Shown here: positions 28,982 to 40,052 of the stretch, one piece after another
How positions within the stretch are numbered: position 1 is the stretch's first letter
How the letters are laid out: each line of letters starts with the position of its first letter
Assembly (NCBI GenBank): GCA_964030475.1
Contig: CAXIPT010000004.1
Location: forward strand, 6,237,738-6,301,737
DNA from: Tethya wilhelma
Lineage: Eukaryota > Porifera > Demospongiae > Tethyida > Tethyidae
Direction of reading: 5' to 3'
Length of the DNA stretch: 64,000 bases
Position numbers and translations under genes: made by a program
The notes under the pieces: generated by a model
Told to the model about the DNA's origin: nothing
Database searches by the model: none
Seen by the model: only the letters and a program-made list of their open reading frames with translations

Positions 28982-29388
28982 TTAATAACCCTGACTAGTA
29001 ATACTGTGCTTGTATAAATGCTTAATATATAAATAATCAACAAATTCATCATAACACCACATTCTACATGTCGAATGATTTAAAAACTCATCTTCTGATA
29101 TGATCAATTGCTTCAATGATTCGTCATTTGTATTAACACAAGAGGCAGGCAAAACTGCATCATTGGATTGGTAAAAAACAATTAAAATTTATAAAGCATG
29201 CACAGTTATAAATCAAGTCTCAACAATAAATGACTCACTTCCATCCAGCGGAATTTTTGCCTTTTGAAATTGGTGAGCACAATCCAAGAGTGATAAGATT
29301 AGCTTACTGATCTCAATATCGCCGTCATCTGATTCTGTTTCTTCACATTGAGTTTCTTCAAAAATCTTTTCAACAGGAACATTAAACC
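28982..29388 (-). CDS. Two candidate terminal exons, product unknown
   Basis: Exons 29239-29388 and 28982-29154 join in phase (GTGAGT donor, gatgcag acceptor) and end in a stop. The product has an acidic stretch (EETQCEETESDDGDIE) followed by ISKLILSLLDCAHQFQKAKI and ends HSITSQGY. They lie downstream on the same strand as the ORF at 33311-34183, whose last exon ends at a GTAAGT donor. The phases (0 versus 1) do not match directly, so at least one connecting exon is missing or the two belong to different genes. Confidence 0.4.
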
Positions 29389-29389
29389 C

Positions 29390-30356
29390 TAATCACGGTT
29401 AAGTATGTATGCGTGCATAATAATTATATAAGTCAGTCTATGATTATGATCCACATGCCTGCAATGACTACAAAATTAATACAGAATGGGTCAACTGACA
29501 CACTTAATGTCTATAGGCTTGCAAATATTTAGTAAAGGATAGGCATGCTTGAAGCTAAGAAGCTTTCTGTCAGTTTCTGAGAGACTTTTCCTACCGGGAA
29601 CAGCTTAACAATGCACTACTGTGGCTTTGTGCCTAGTGCTGTCTACTCTGTGGAGTTTCATTTATAGTTTTCTTTCGTTTCGATCAGTACTTAGCTACAT
29701 AGTGGCAGGCTCTCTAGATCTACTTTACTTCACAGGATTAAGTTCATGAAAATTTATCCGAATTACTATGAACATGCAGTCTGCACTCATTTCTGTACGT
29801 TCAAATGTCAAGAAACAAAAGCTATAATATATGCAGCTTTTAAAATATTGTACTGTAAATGTAACCATCTTGATATTGGTAAAGGTACGTAGTTAAATTT
29901 ATTATGATAATAAAACTGGCTGCGGTTTGAATTTGTTTTGCAGATTTACCGGTTAAACCTTTAATGTCACTATAGTTCATCACATGAGTCCGCATAAAGT
30001 AGCACCGTTTCAGTCTATTTCTAATTAGTGATGACTGTGTGTGTGCATGTGTAAGAATTATAATTATTATAATCAATAATTATTATCATACATGCATGCA
30101 GCATGATTGTTAATAAGCTATAAATTAATTGCACTATGAATAACCAAATAGAATGTTTTTCACAAAGCTTAATTTTATTCACAGTTATTTTGTATAATTA
30201 GGGATGATCCCTGGTATAGTCCCTGGACTATACTGTGGTTGTTTACAACATAATTTTATCTTTATACAAGGCCTAGACTATGGTATCATTAGTGTGTATA
30301 TATGCACAATGCACATGCATGTATGCATTCCCTAATATATAGCTGAATCAGATGTA
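29390..30356. other. No gene seen
   Basis: AT-rich DNA between candidate exons and a repeat. Short ORFs only. Confidence 0.4.
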
Positions 30357-31015
30357 CAGTCAAACCTCCGAACAAAGGACATTTCAAGTGGGACTTTTGT
30401 CCTCTCTTAATTTGGAGGTTGTCCCTATCTCGGAGGTTCACCAAATTATGCATCAATTACTTATCCATTTATGTGGGTACTATTATCATAATATTGCTAA
30501 AGATTAAATGCCAGGCCTGAGCGGATGCACATTGAGAGAAGAATTTGAGTAAAAAACTATGCTCTATGTTACTCAACTATAGACAGTGAAGATCTAGTTG
30601 TTAGAAAAATCTATAGCTACCTAAAAGTTAACAGAAAGCAGCCTGTGTTTAGTTTGTACCTGTAGTTGCCTTAGAATTAAAGACTTCTTTTCAATATTTC
30701 CATCATTAATATTGCTCACTGTAAGGTTAAAAAAATTGCGAGCACAGTTTTACTATCTACTTGTGACTTTACGTACAAAACACAAATTTTGGGGTGTGGT
30801 TTCTGGAGTGTCTGTTATTTGGGGGCAAATTACCTTGGGAGCATAGCTTTTGTCTGTTGTCCAGAATCGAGATTATGACAATGGTAATTTAAATCCGTGC
30901 CATAGATTATGTCTAGCTGCTCTAGAGCAGGACATAAGGATATATAGCGGACCCTCCAAGCCTCTCTAGATCTAGAGAGGCTTGGAGGGTCCGTTATTGG
31001 AGGTTCAACTCTATA
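30357..31015. mobile_element. Tigger/pogo-like element with internal palindrome
   Basis: The left end cagtcaaacctccgaacaaa and the right end, whose complement reads gagttgaacctccaataacg, form imperfect inverted termini of the CAGT-aacctcc type known from pogo/Tigger families. A perfect 46-bp palindrome (30948-30993, cggaccctccaagcctctct followed by aga and the complement) lies near the right end. No transposase ORF. Confidence 0.6.
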
Positions 31016-31173
31016 CTTGACCTTAGAACTTAGCTATTTTAATAACACATGACCAAACTGTGCACATGTATCATGTATGCATGACATTGTATGGTTGCAA
31101 ATTAATGAACTATCATTTACGACATGAATGCACCATGCATGCATGTTGGTACGTATATATAGCTATAGACTGA

Positions 31174-32153
31174 TATCATACGTACGGTAGTACGTATAGT
31201 AGGAATGGGCCGACTGTCCCATAGACACAGTACAAAATGTTGGTCACTATAAAAATCTACTCAAACAAAAAATAACCTTCAAAGTTGCTGAGAGGCTCTT
31301 ACTGACAGATTACCAACTGCATGCAAGGCCTAAAACTCACGAAAACTTTCCTTAGCACTCGTAGAGAGTGCCAGTGGGAAGCCACCATAGTGCCATTTTT
31401 TGTTCTCTAACGTACTTACTTCCTAACTGACTTACTTGAAAAGGATTTCCAGAGAACCAGAATGTGTTGAGCCAACTTTGACAGCACAAAGTAAGTTCTT
31501 TTCATGGGTACTACATTCCTTGATACTCGTTTTGATCATAAACATGCCTAAACAAAAACTAGAAAGCTTTGAAACTTAGTGTATAAATTCACGTACTACA
31601 ATGCAGCCCTCTTTGAGAGTTCAAAGGTCATCATTATCTATCCACGTGGCATTATTATAATTATGCGCATGCGCATTAGCCTCTCCAGCAGAATGCAGTG
31701 CATGTAGCTGCCACTCAAGCTTTTTGTAGGGACTAACCAGTCTCTAATAGTCTCCACACTGTAGGGTTGAAAAAAGTGAATGAACAAGTAGTAAAAATTT
31801 CAAAAAAATAGGTAGTGTAGGAATGGGCAGTGCGGTTGGAACAAGGCATGTCTCAATTTCGGCACATGACTACTTCATTTTTTATACCCAACTTTTGCCT
31901 AGCCAGCAGTCAAATTTAAGTTACCTGTCTGTTATATAGTCAACTACTTGGTCAACTGATTAGTAGGAACTGAAATTGAACTGAATTGAATGCAATAATA
32001 AGCTGTGGTATTAGATCATTGCATTCGCGACACTGAGGATCTGGATCATGATTAAAAATGAAGTAGTCATGTGCCGAAATTGAGACATGCCTTGTTCCAA
32101 CCGCACTGCCCATTCCTACACTACTTATTTTTTTGAAATTTTTACTACTTGTA
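31174..32153 (-). mobile_element. ~1 kb tatcatacgtacgg repeat, copy
   Basis: Begins tatcatacgtacggtagtac and gtaggaatgggccgactgtc, and ends with a long hairpin whose two arms read aagtagtaaaaatttc ... gtgtaggaatgggcagtgcg ... cacatgactacttcattttt and the complement. It abuts directly a second copy starting at 32154. Confidence 0.75.
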
Positions 32154-33095
32154 GTAGGAATGGACCGACTGTCCCATTGACACAATACAAAATGTTCGTG
32201 CCTATAAACTTTCAGGGAAACAAGGCTAAGCCTTCAAATGCATTTTATAGCCTCCCCCAGACAGTTTACTTACTGTATTAACCAAGAAAACTGGCAGAAA
32301 GTTTCTGGAGCACTCTGGAGAGAGCGCTGGCGAGAAACCACAAGAGTGCAATTTTGTTCTCCTTCCTTTCTTCCTTCCTTCCTTCCTTCCTAACTGACTT
32401 ACTTGAACGCGATTTCCAGACAAACTAAAGGCATTGAGCCAACTTTAACTATATAGTGAGACTTCATTTCATCTGTAGTACGTCCTTTTTGACTTGTTAG
32501 CTGGCGAAAAGGCAGCAAACAAAATCTAGGTAGCTTTGAAAATCTCGATATAAAATACTGTACTTTTATTTAGCCATTTTTATGTAGGTAAAGGTCGTCA
32601 ATAGACCACGTGGTTTGCAATTATTTATAATGCGCATGCGCATTAAATGTACAGTTCTGCTTTTTGTATACAGCTAGTCTGCTGTATGAGTACAATTGAG
32701 CACCTTGGTGTTTAAAAAAGTGAATGAACAAGTATAGTAAAAATTTTATAAAAATTAGAAGTGTAGGAATGGGCAGTGCGGTAAAAAGCAATGAAACAAG
32801 GTAAGTCTCTGAATTTCGGCACATGACTACTTCATTTTTTTACCCAACTCTTATACATTACTGTGTACCTACATTCTACATACTTGTTACTTTATCCAAA
32901 TTAGTCAAGTGATTGCTTGCATTGACTCATGAGCCAAATGACTGACACTATAATGATGGAATCCAAACTTGCAATTGACTCATTAAATGAAGTAGTCATG
33001 TGCCGAAATTCAGAGACTTACCTTGTTTCATTGCTTTTTACCGCACTGCCCATTCCTACACTTCTAATTTTTATAAAATTTTTACTATACTTGTA
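32154..33095 (-). mobile_element. ~1 kb repeat, second copy in direct tandem
   Basis: Starts gtaggaatggaccgactgtc without the outer palindromic tip, includes the gagagcgctggcgagaaacc segment and a CTTCC run, and ends with the hairpin whose arms are 32732-32830 and 32995-33092. Both copies lie between the candidate exons at 29 kb and the ORF at 33.3 kb. Confidence 0.75.
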
Positions 33096-33310
33096 AGCTA
33101 TAGGCAATATCATGCTTGAACCCCATTACAGCCCTAGCTGTCAGTGTGGCTGTATCAGGTAACATAAAAATATTAATCATAATATTATGCATTTTTCCAT
33201 GGCTGGCTAGCTATAGTTATAAACAAATAATTATTAACACTATGCTCGCTCATGCAAGCTCATGAAATTATTAATTACTAGGCACACATTTCATGAGATT
33301 ACTGACTTAC

Positions 33311-34183
33311 CTTAAATTTTTTGGCCCAGAGAGGTAGAGTGAGATCGCAATCAACATCAAGATATACTTCTGAGATGTTAGAAAATGGTTGTAGCAATAG
33401 ATTTGGATTTTCATATAATGTAATATCAGTTTGAAAGTTTAAATCTAAATGTGAAGTGCTCAGGTTAGGACTGGTACTTGGGAAATATGAAAGCTTGGAT
33501 GTGCAAAATTTACTCTCAGACTGTAGGTACGCATCTGATGATACTTCTCGAATGCTTAAGGTAAAGGGTTCACTTTCAGATGGCCATAGATCAGGCTCAG
33601 AATCAGAACTTGGCAATGAAGTGCTAATCATGAGTGGCTCAACTTCATCATCAGGGATAGACGTATTTTCTAAGACTTCTTGTTGCAGGATCTCTGCGTC
33701 TTTATGAGTCATTGGACTATGGTAATGGGGTGTTAAACATGAGTTGGCAGCATTGTAGAGTCGTACTAGATCATCGTTTTCATTTTGAAAATTATTGCTA
33801 ATGTTTGTCACAGATTTGGAATAAGTATTAATGATTCTGGTTAAATATTCTCCAAGCATAGCTCTCTCTTCATCAATGGAAGCACCAGATTTTGTGAGAA
33901 GATTAATAAAATGAATGAAACTTAATAAGTTTTTCCAATCAATCTGTTTACTAAACATTCTCATAGTTTTTGAGATTGGAGTTGACTTATTGAACTCAAA
34001 TATTGGCTTAATTGATGGGAGAGAAAGGGCAAATTGAATTTCACTTGGCTCAAGTGCTCCATTAGTCACTCGTTCAAGTAAAGATTCCGTTACACGATAG
34101 ACAACTGATCCAACTTCGAATTCATGATCAGTCAGATTAAACTTTGTCATTGCATGTATTCCCGTTTTCAATTGTGACAGCAT
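33311..34183 (-). CDS. Uncharacterised protein, possible Bcl-2-like fold
   Basis: A 291-codon first exon beginning ATG at 34183 and ending at a strong GTAAGT donor. Residues about 20-130 are helical. The stretch IDWKNLLSFIHFINLL sits where a Bcl-2 protein has its BH1 motif (NWGRVVAFF-like), preceded by an MFSKQ helix and followed by EYLTRIINTYSKSV, resembling the helix after BH1. The Gly-Arg of NWGR is absent, so this is a weak structural guess. The second half is Ser/Glu/Pro-rich and likely disordered (SLPSSDSEPDLWPSESEPFT). The gene is divergent from the intronless gene at 35020, sharing an 836-bp intergenic region. If Bcl-2-like it would fit a Death-domain neighbourhood, but that is speculation. 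Confidence 0.6.
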
Positions 34184-34694
34184 AGTTATAACTCTAAACT
34201 ATACAGTCTACATCAACACACAATAATCATATACCTCAGTCATCAATAATATCACGATAAATATGGTCACGCTCAGCTTTTGTCACGATTCCATGAACCA
34301 AATAATTCGAGTCAGTTAGTTGTGATTTAGCATAATAATATTAAATTATTACGGTGACAAAGATTGATTTCCTATCTAGCCCAGCTGGCGCACTACTATC
34401 AACTTGTGTCCTGGTACAGAGTCAAGACTAAATTGAAAGCCAACCAGGAAGCAGCTCCCATTGTATATTACTATCTGGAGGAGGCCGCGCATGCCGGGGG
34501 CTTAGCTAGAATTTGATGCCATTTTCGTGTCACACGCGCGCGAGCAAGCCCCTTCAGACTTACTTCACGGAATTTCAAAGGGGTCAGTGACACACAAACT
34601 CCGAATAATAATTATTATATTACGCGCACAGCGTCCTGGCCAATCTGCCGACATGTGTCGTGCAGTGGGTGGAGCAAATCCATTGCTCAACATG

Positions 34695-34806
34695 CCCAGC
34701 AACATACCGACATGTAAAGAATTTTGAGGAAATTCATAGCTTTACATATACCCAGCGACATACAGACATGTAAAGAATTTTGAGGAAATTCATAGCTCAA
34801 CATACC
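34695..34806. repeat. Two 56-bp tandem repeats
   Basis: The unit starts cccagc(a/g)acatac and contains gacatgtaaagaattttgag and gaaattcatagct. It occurs twice head to tail with a handful of differences, in the promoter region upstream of the TATA box at 34847. Confidence 0.9.
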
Positions 34807-34846
34807 GCCATACAAACTAAGCTCAAAATCCCCTCTAAACCCCGGC

Positions 34847-34853
34847 TATAAAA
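34847..34853 (+). promoter_or_regulatory. TATA box of the gene at 35020
   Basis: TATAAAA in the context ccccggctataaaacggc, about 170 bases upstream of the first in-frame ATG. A transcript starting about 30 bases downstream would have a 5' leader of roughly 140 bases. The only plausible TATA box I found next to this gene. Confidence 0.5.
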
Positions 34854-35019
34854 CGGCTTTGAGGAAAGTCTGAGCTTATATAGGTTTGCCGCGTCAGAAC
34901 CAAACTGCAGCTTGTTCACAAACTGCCAACTAAAGCAAGAATCAGGAATCATCGCTCTAGTTAGACTGCAATAAGTGCTGCTCTACTTGGATGAACATCA
35001 ATACATATGTCAACAGTCG

Positions 35020-35988
35020 ATGTGGCATCAAAGAGAACATGTGAAAGAAAGTGAACCTGTCAGCTGTAGTAAGGTGTCTGGAAGCAAGCACCAAGCCCCT
35101 GAACAAAAAGAGCAAAAAGGAGACAGGATACAAAGTACAAAGCTCAAATTGGGCAGGTCCTCATTCAATAAGTGTCCACTGCCAGATACCCAGCATTTAA
35201 TATTTGAATTCGAATCACTGACAGTGGTGACCAAACGCCAATTAGAACTGTTAGGTACTCAAAAACATGTGCTCTTGAAACTCATATGTAATAATAACGG
35301 ATTAATCACAGAATCACATTCTGAATTTGAAAGTGCTCAAGACCTTGCAGAAGTATTTAGCACACTTCATTATCGAGGTTACATAACATTCCTCAATTAT
35401 GACCTTCTGACTAGAATAATTGAGGAGCTTGGTAATGAAACTTGTAAAAAGAACTTAAGAGTGTATGAGGCGAACCTTATGTACTACTGTGAATCACGGC
35501 TCACAACCTTGCCTGCAGATGCTTTTCAATTTAACAACAAGGCTGATCAAAACCGCAAGAATGATGGTTGTGAAGATTGGAGCAAACTTGCAATTAAAAT
35601 AGAGAAAGATTGGAAGGAGCACTGTTTAAAGGATGTATTGCAAATTGGAAGACGATTGGCATCATTATTAAATCTTAATTACTCAGATTTACATATTGCT
35701 TCTATTGAAGAAGGCTGTATTCTTGTTACTTTCTTTATCCCACCATTAGCAGCTAGAAAAATAATAAATAATGTACTTACAAATCATCAATTATCTGAGC
35801 TGAATAGAGAAGGAATAATTAAGATTGTATGTGCATCTAGATCTATAATTCCAGTTGTTTCTAGTCCTGTACCAGTAATAAACTATGAGTTACAGTCATT
35901 GCCACAGTGTGCTTCCACTATTTTACTATCTTTAATAGAATTGATTAGCCTGTACTATCGGTTTAACTCCAGAATATTGGCCAATTAA
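35020..35988 (+). CDS. Stand-alone copy of the unnamed conserved domain
   Basis: Intronless, 322 residues from the first in-frame ATG (MWHQREHV); the frame is closed by TAA just before 34975. After a Lys/Gln-rich tail, residues from about 60 to 285 match the domain in the genes at 3349-7727 and 17612-22821. Shared marks are FLNYDLLTRIIEELG (FLDYHLLEHVIDKFG in the paralogue), the following charged helix, a central K-I-E-K-D-W strand-like motif, and GCILVTFFIP (GSIIVVFVFP). No Death or ankyrin part is present. The lack of introns contrasts with the family and could mean origin by retroposition or that the domain is always a single exon. Function unknown; being next to a possible Bcl-2-like gene is suggestive only. 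Confidence 0.72.
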   Translation: MWHQREHVKESEPVSCSKVSGSKHQAPEQKEQKGDRIQSTKLKLGRSSFNKCPLPDTQHLIFEFESLTVVTKRQLELLGTQKHVLLKLICNNNGLITESHSEFESAQDLAEVFSTLHYRGYITFLNYDLLTRIIEELGNETCKKNLRVYEANLMYYCESRLTTLPADAFQFNNKADQNRKNDGCEDWSKLAIKIEKDWKEHCLKDVLQIGRRLASLLNLNYSDLHIASIEEGCILVTFFIPPLAARKIINNVLTNHQLSELNREGIIKIVCASRSIIPVVSSPVPVINYELQSLPQCASTILLSLIELISLYYRFNSRILAN

Positions 35989-36398
35989 AGAAAACTCAGT
36001 CATATAATTATAATTATTATTCCAACCACAGTTAATATACTTATGTGACTATATTATTGTCTAAATGGTTATTATCATCGATATAATAATATTTTGTATA
36101 TTAACATGCAGTATTATAAATGTGATGCATGCAAATACCGTGCTTTTTAAGAAAAGTTATATGTGCACTAAAAATCTCATAAGACTGACTCAAAACAGCC
36201 TATTATAGGAATTATAAAAATGATTACTCAATAGGGATGTGACATGCAATTGCAATGCACCAATATGGCCATTTTTTTTTTTTTTTACTTAATTTTTTTT
36301 TTTTTTTGTAAAGGCCACTCAGTCACGGCACTAATTTTTACTACTGATTTTTAATTATTGTAGAAAAACACCATAGACATACACGTCACCAAAATTAT

Positions 36399-36782
36399 CA
36401 CAGGAAAAAGTTGTCTGATCACAACAGTTGTTAAATTGTTGTAATCTGTTGTAAAATAGGTCTTTTTACATTACTTTCACAACATCAAGATTTAGCAATG
36501 ATTGAACCATTTACAATGGCCAGTTGTATTTGGGCCAAAAGTTTGCTTCATTGTAAAATCGTTGTGTTCTAAAATGCAACCGTAGTATATCTGTTTTACA
36601 ACTGTTGTGAAATAGGGCATGATCAACTGCTAATCATCCTAATGTTGTATTTTTATAGCATTTTAAATTTACAACTGTTGTGTAAATTTTAAATTTACAA
36701 CTGTTGTGTAAATTTTGCAATGTTGTAAAAGGACTGTAAATTTAAAAATACAACTGTTGTGTTCAGGAAACTTTTCCCTGTG
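36399..36782. mobile_element. Inverted-terminus element rich in acaactgttgt
   Basis: Starts cacaggaaaaagttgtctga and ends aaacttttccctgtg, so the outer ends are inverted repeats. The palindromic word acaactgttgt or its half recurs many times inside. An inverted relative lies at 37136-37482. Non-coding. Confidence 0.75.
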
Positions 36783-37135
36783 ATATATAGTCAGAACCAG
36801 GCCCACAAACTGATGATACCTGTGAACCACATACACTGATTAAAACACATGAAGTTACTGTAACTATTGTACTTTTTTGAGAATTTCCTAGCTGATCTAC
36901 AAGAATGAAGCATATCTGTTTCAATCTTCAATATCAGAACAATTTTTTTTAAATATAACTACTGTATCTGTATAATACTACATGCATTCGGATCTAAGAA
37001 TCAAAATTTGATTCAATGGACTACTTCAACCATAACACATTAATCTATAGCTAACAGTTGCAGAGTCATAAACATTTCTTTTTAAATTTCATAGGTTAAT
37101 GATTGCTATCATCATTATTATAGCTGAAAATTACG

Positions 37136-37482
37136 CAGGGAAAAATTTCATGAACACAACAGTTGTATTTTAAATTTACAGTCCTTTTACAGCATTGCAA
37201 AATTTGCACAACAGTTGTAAATTTAAAATGCTATAAAAATACGACATTAGGACGATTAGCAGTTGATCACACGCTATTTCACAACAGTTGTAAAACAGAT
37301 ATACTATGGTTGCATTTTAGAACACAACGATTTTACGATGAAGCAAACTTTTGGCCCAAATACAACTGGCCGTTGTCAATCATGGTTGAATCTTGATGTT
37401 GTGAAAGTAATGTAAAAAGACCTATTTTACAATAGATTACAACAATTTAACAACTGTTGTGATCAGACAACTTTTTCCTGTG
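37136..37482. mobile_element. Second acaactgttgt element, opposite orientation
   Basis: Reverse-complement relative of 36399-36782 over nearly its full length, with a deletion of one internal acaactgttgt unit and scattered substitutions. Together the two form a large inverted repeat with about 350 bp between them. Confidence 0.75.
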
Positions 37483-38893
37483 TTATATTATTCACTTCAT
37501 TGATCAAAATTGAGTGTCACGTATGGACTAGTATCAAGCATGGGTAGTTTCAATTTCAGTTTGATCAGTAATGCAAGAGAAGTAATTGATCATTTGCATG
37601 CTTTTCATTGTTTTTTTTTCCAATGTTATGACTCGTATTCTACCTATAATAATTATCATATATGTAGTTCCAAAATTTTTCACTACAACTAAAAAAATTG
37701 CTATCGTATCACTTAAGATTAATTCTTAGTCAGTTATAATTATATTATATAATTACATAGGGGAAAATATTGCTTTTACAACAGTTACTGCAGTTGTGAA
37801 TGGCACAAAATTGATGCGATTGTTGAGAAACTGTTATGACTTTTGTATATTTTCACACTTTTGTCCATGCATGCAACAAAAATAAAACTTTAGGGAGTGA
37901 TTTAAAACATCAAGATCTTTCTATTTATTCAATAAAACATTCACAACAAATGCACACAAAAACACAACAGACAATGTCTATGTGCCATTCACAACTGTTG
38001 TACGTAAATGCACAATTTTTTTCCTGTGCAAAGCAAAAAAGGAGGTTTGTGACGAAGCAGTGCCATTAATATTGGACTTCGCAGTAGGGTCAGGAACATC
38101 ACAATCATCACCTGTTGATTGGACTGGCTGGATATAACCATGTTGTGTAAGCCATTCTGTTCAATAAAATCAAACTGTTTAATTGGTGGTCTCATCTGCT
38201 TACATGTGCACAGGTAGATGATGAAACATAACCACAAATTAATGTGACATTATCATAGTCATGATGCATACATAGTTAGTTCTCACTGCTGTGTCCAAGT
38301 GTTTATTGATTTCTAGGAATGCAACTGCAAGCATTCCCACTCATCCCAAAACACCCCTCATCTCACAAATGCACCCAACTACCACACAGTGACTTGCACT
38401 GAGGGAATTGTCCCATGTTACAATACTAATCACGCCAGAACACCTGTTGCTGATAGCACTTCTTGACCATAAAAGGAAATAAATTGTGTTTTGAGAGGGG
38501 AGAGTCCCAGGGACTTTCTCCAAATATCGTAGTTATGTGGCCACACAATTATAATTGTTGACACAACAAATGAATAGCAACAAAGAGGCAGGTTTTTCCC
38601 CTGGGGACTACCCTATCACCTCATTAGGTATGTTAGGGTTCAAAGATTTTTTATTAGAGGGGTAATGGATCTGCCAGGGGGTCACAGAAACTGGATTCGG
38701 AATCCCCCCCAGAGATTTCTGGTTAACCGCGCATTTCTCATAATTATTGCGCATGCTCAATGTAGTACGTAAATTCTAGTGTGTAATTTCGCGCGTTAAG
38801 AATGATTGAGATAGCCTGGAACGGGTCGCTATATATAGATCTAGGTCCCATGATTAAGGGGAGGGGCTCTCAACATTTGAAGGTCATAAAACG
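37483..38893. other. Intergenic; one more related repeat, no gene
   Basis: Segment 37759-38030 begins ggggaaaatattgcttttac and ends gcacaatttttttcctgtg, with acaacagtt and acaactgttgt words, and looks like a third member of the acaactgttgt family. No supported coding exon up to the next gene. Confidence 0.5.
38831..38838 (+). promoter_or_regulatory. Possible TATA box of the Notch-ligand-like gene
   Basis: tatatata in ggtcgctatatatagatc, about 100 bases upstream of the ATG at 38936. A second TATA-like word (ctatataaac, 38918) is too close to the ATG to serve. Weak evidence. Confidence 0.35.
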
Positions 38894-38935
38894 TTGAGTT
38901 ACTTCTTCAAAGTTGACTATATAAACGGCGGAAAT

Positions 38936-40019
38936 ATGGCATCAATGTTCGGCTGGTTTGCTGTGTTATGTATGGTAAGCTGTCTACATGTCTCAAGTGT
39001 TAGCCTGAGGGTTGAAAGCTGCTCCTTTACATATAAATTTGGTCCTACACACATTCAGTTGTTCCCTACACTTAGTCTAGTTTTGGGTGACTATAAAATC
39101 GAGCTTGATCTTCGTTCCTACAACAACTCGGGTGGAAGGCAGAGTGATGGTTCATGCTGTGATGTAGTGGACCCCAGAACACAAGATTGTTTTGCAGGAG
39201 ATACCTGTGACACAAGATTCAACTTCAATGTTCGTAACTTTGACACAAACATGATGTATACTGACCAGACTAGAACAGTTGGTGACTATACTAATATGGA
39301 TGTAGTCAACTTTGGAAACTGCACCCAATTCATCAACGGACAAGTTAACCCACTGGTGTTCATTATTCCTGCTAGCACATGGAGTCAAGGGGTAAGTCTG
39401 TTGAGTTTATTATTATTGCCAGTGGGTCAGAGTTCCTTGGCAAAATAATCAGTAATTTATACCGCGTACCGAGATACTGACATTACCACACATGAAATTG
39501 TATGACTCGGCTGAAATATGCTGGCCAAGCAGGTGTCTGAGAAAATTAACTTCATAGCTGGTTTGTGACCTAATAGCTGAGACAATTAATAGGCTTTTTC
39601 TTTATTTCTACACACAGCAAGAGATTGCATTCAATATTGAAGTTCTGGATATTGATCTTGATCCAGTAACTGGAGCAACTACTACAGATGAAGTTGCAAC
39701 CATCATCTTTAGGATCCTTCGTCCAAGTGCTCCAAGTGCTACGTTCACAATGTATCAAAACTACACAGGAGCCTTAGCAGCACTTGAGTTGAGATATCGT
39801 GTCATTTGTACGACTGGAACATGTGGAGCAACCTGCTCACAGACGACAAATTGTGTCCCATTTCAGAGTGCTTGTTCCACCACTGTGACCCCAACAGACT
39901 GTGGTGATATGCCTTGTCAGAATGGAGGAACTTGTAATGTATGCTTATATTATGTACATAATGTTGTTTTATAATTATTATTTTAATCACTCTTTCACGA
40001 TTGTGTTGATAGTGGTGGA

Positions 40020-40052
<33 letters not shown>

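Noticed and set aside
31174..32153. Helitron interpretation of the tatcatacgtacgg ... acttgta repeats
   Set aside because: No CTRR end and no Rep/helicase; the long internal hairpin and palindromic tip do not match Helitron ends convincingly.
34975..35019. Upstream start of the 35020 gene at a GTG
   Set aside because: A nuclear animal gene is unlikely to start with GTG; the first in-frame ATG is at 35020 and a TAA lies just before 34975.
38894..38935. Earlier start of the first Notch-ligand-like gene
   Set aside because: The extension begins with TTG and would put hydrophilic residues before the signal peptide; ATG at 38936 gives a clean signal sequence.
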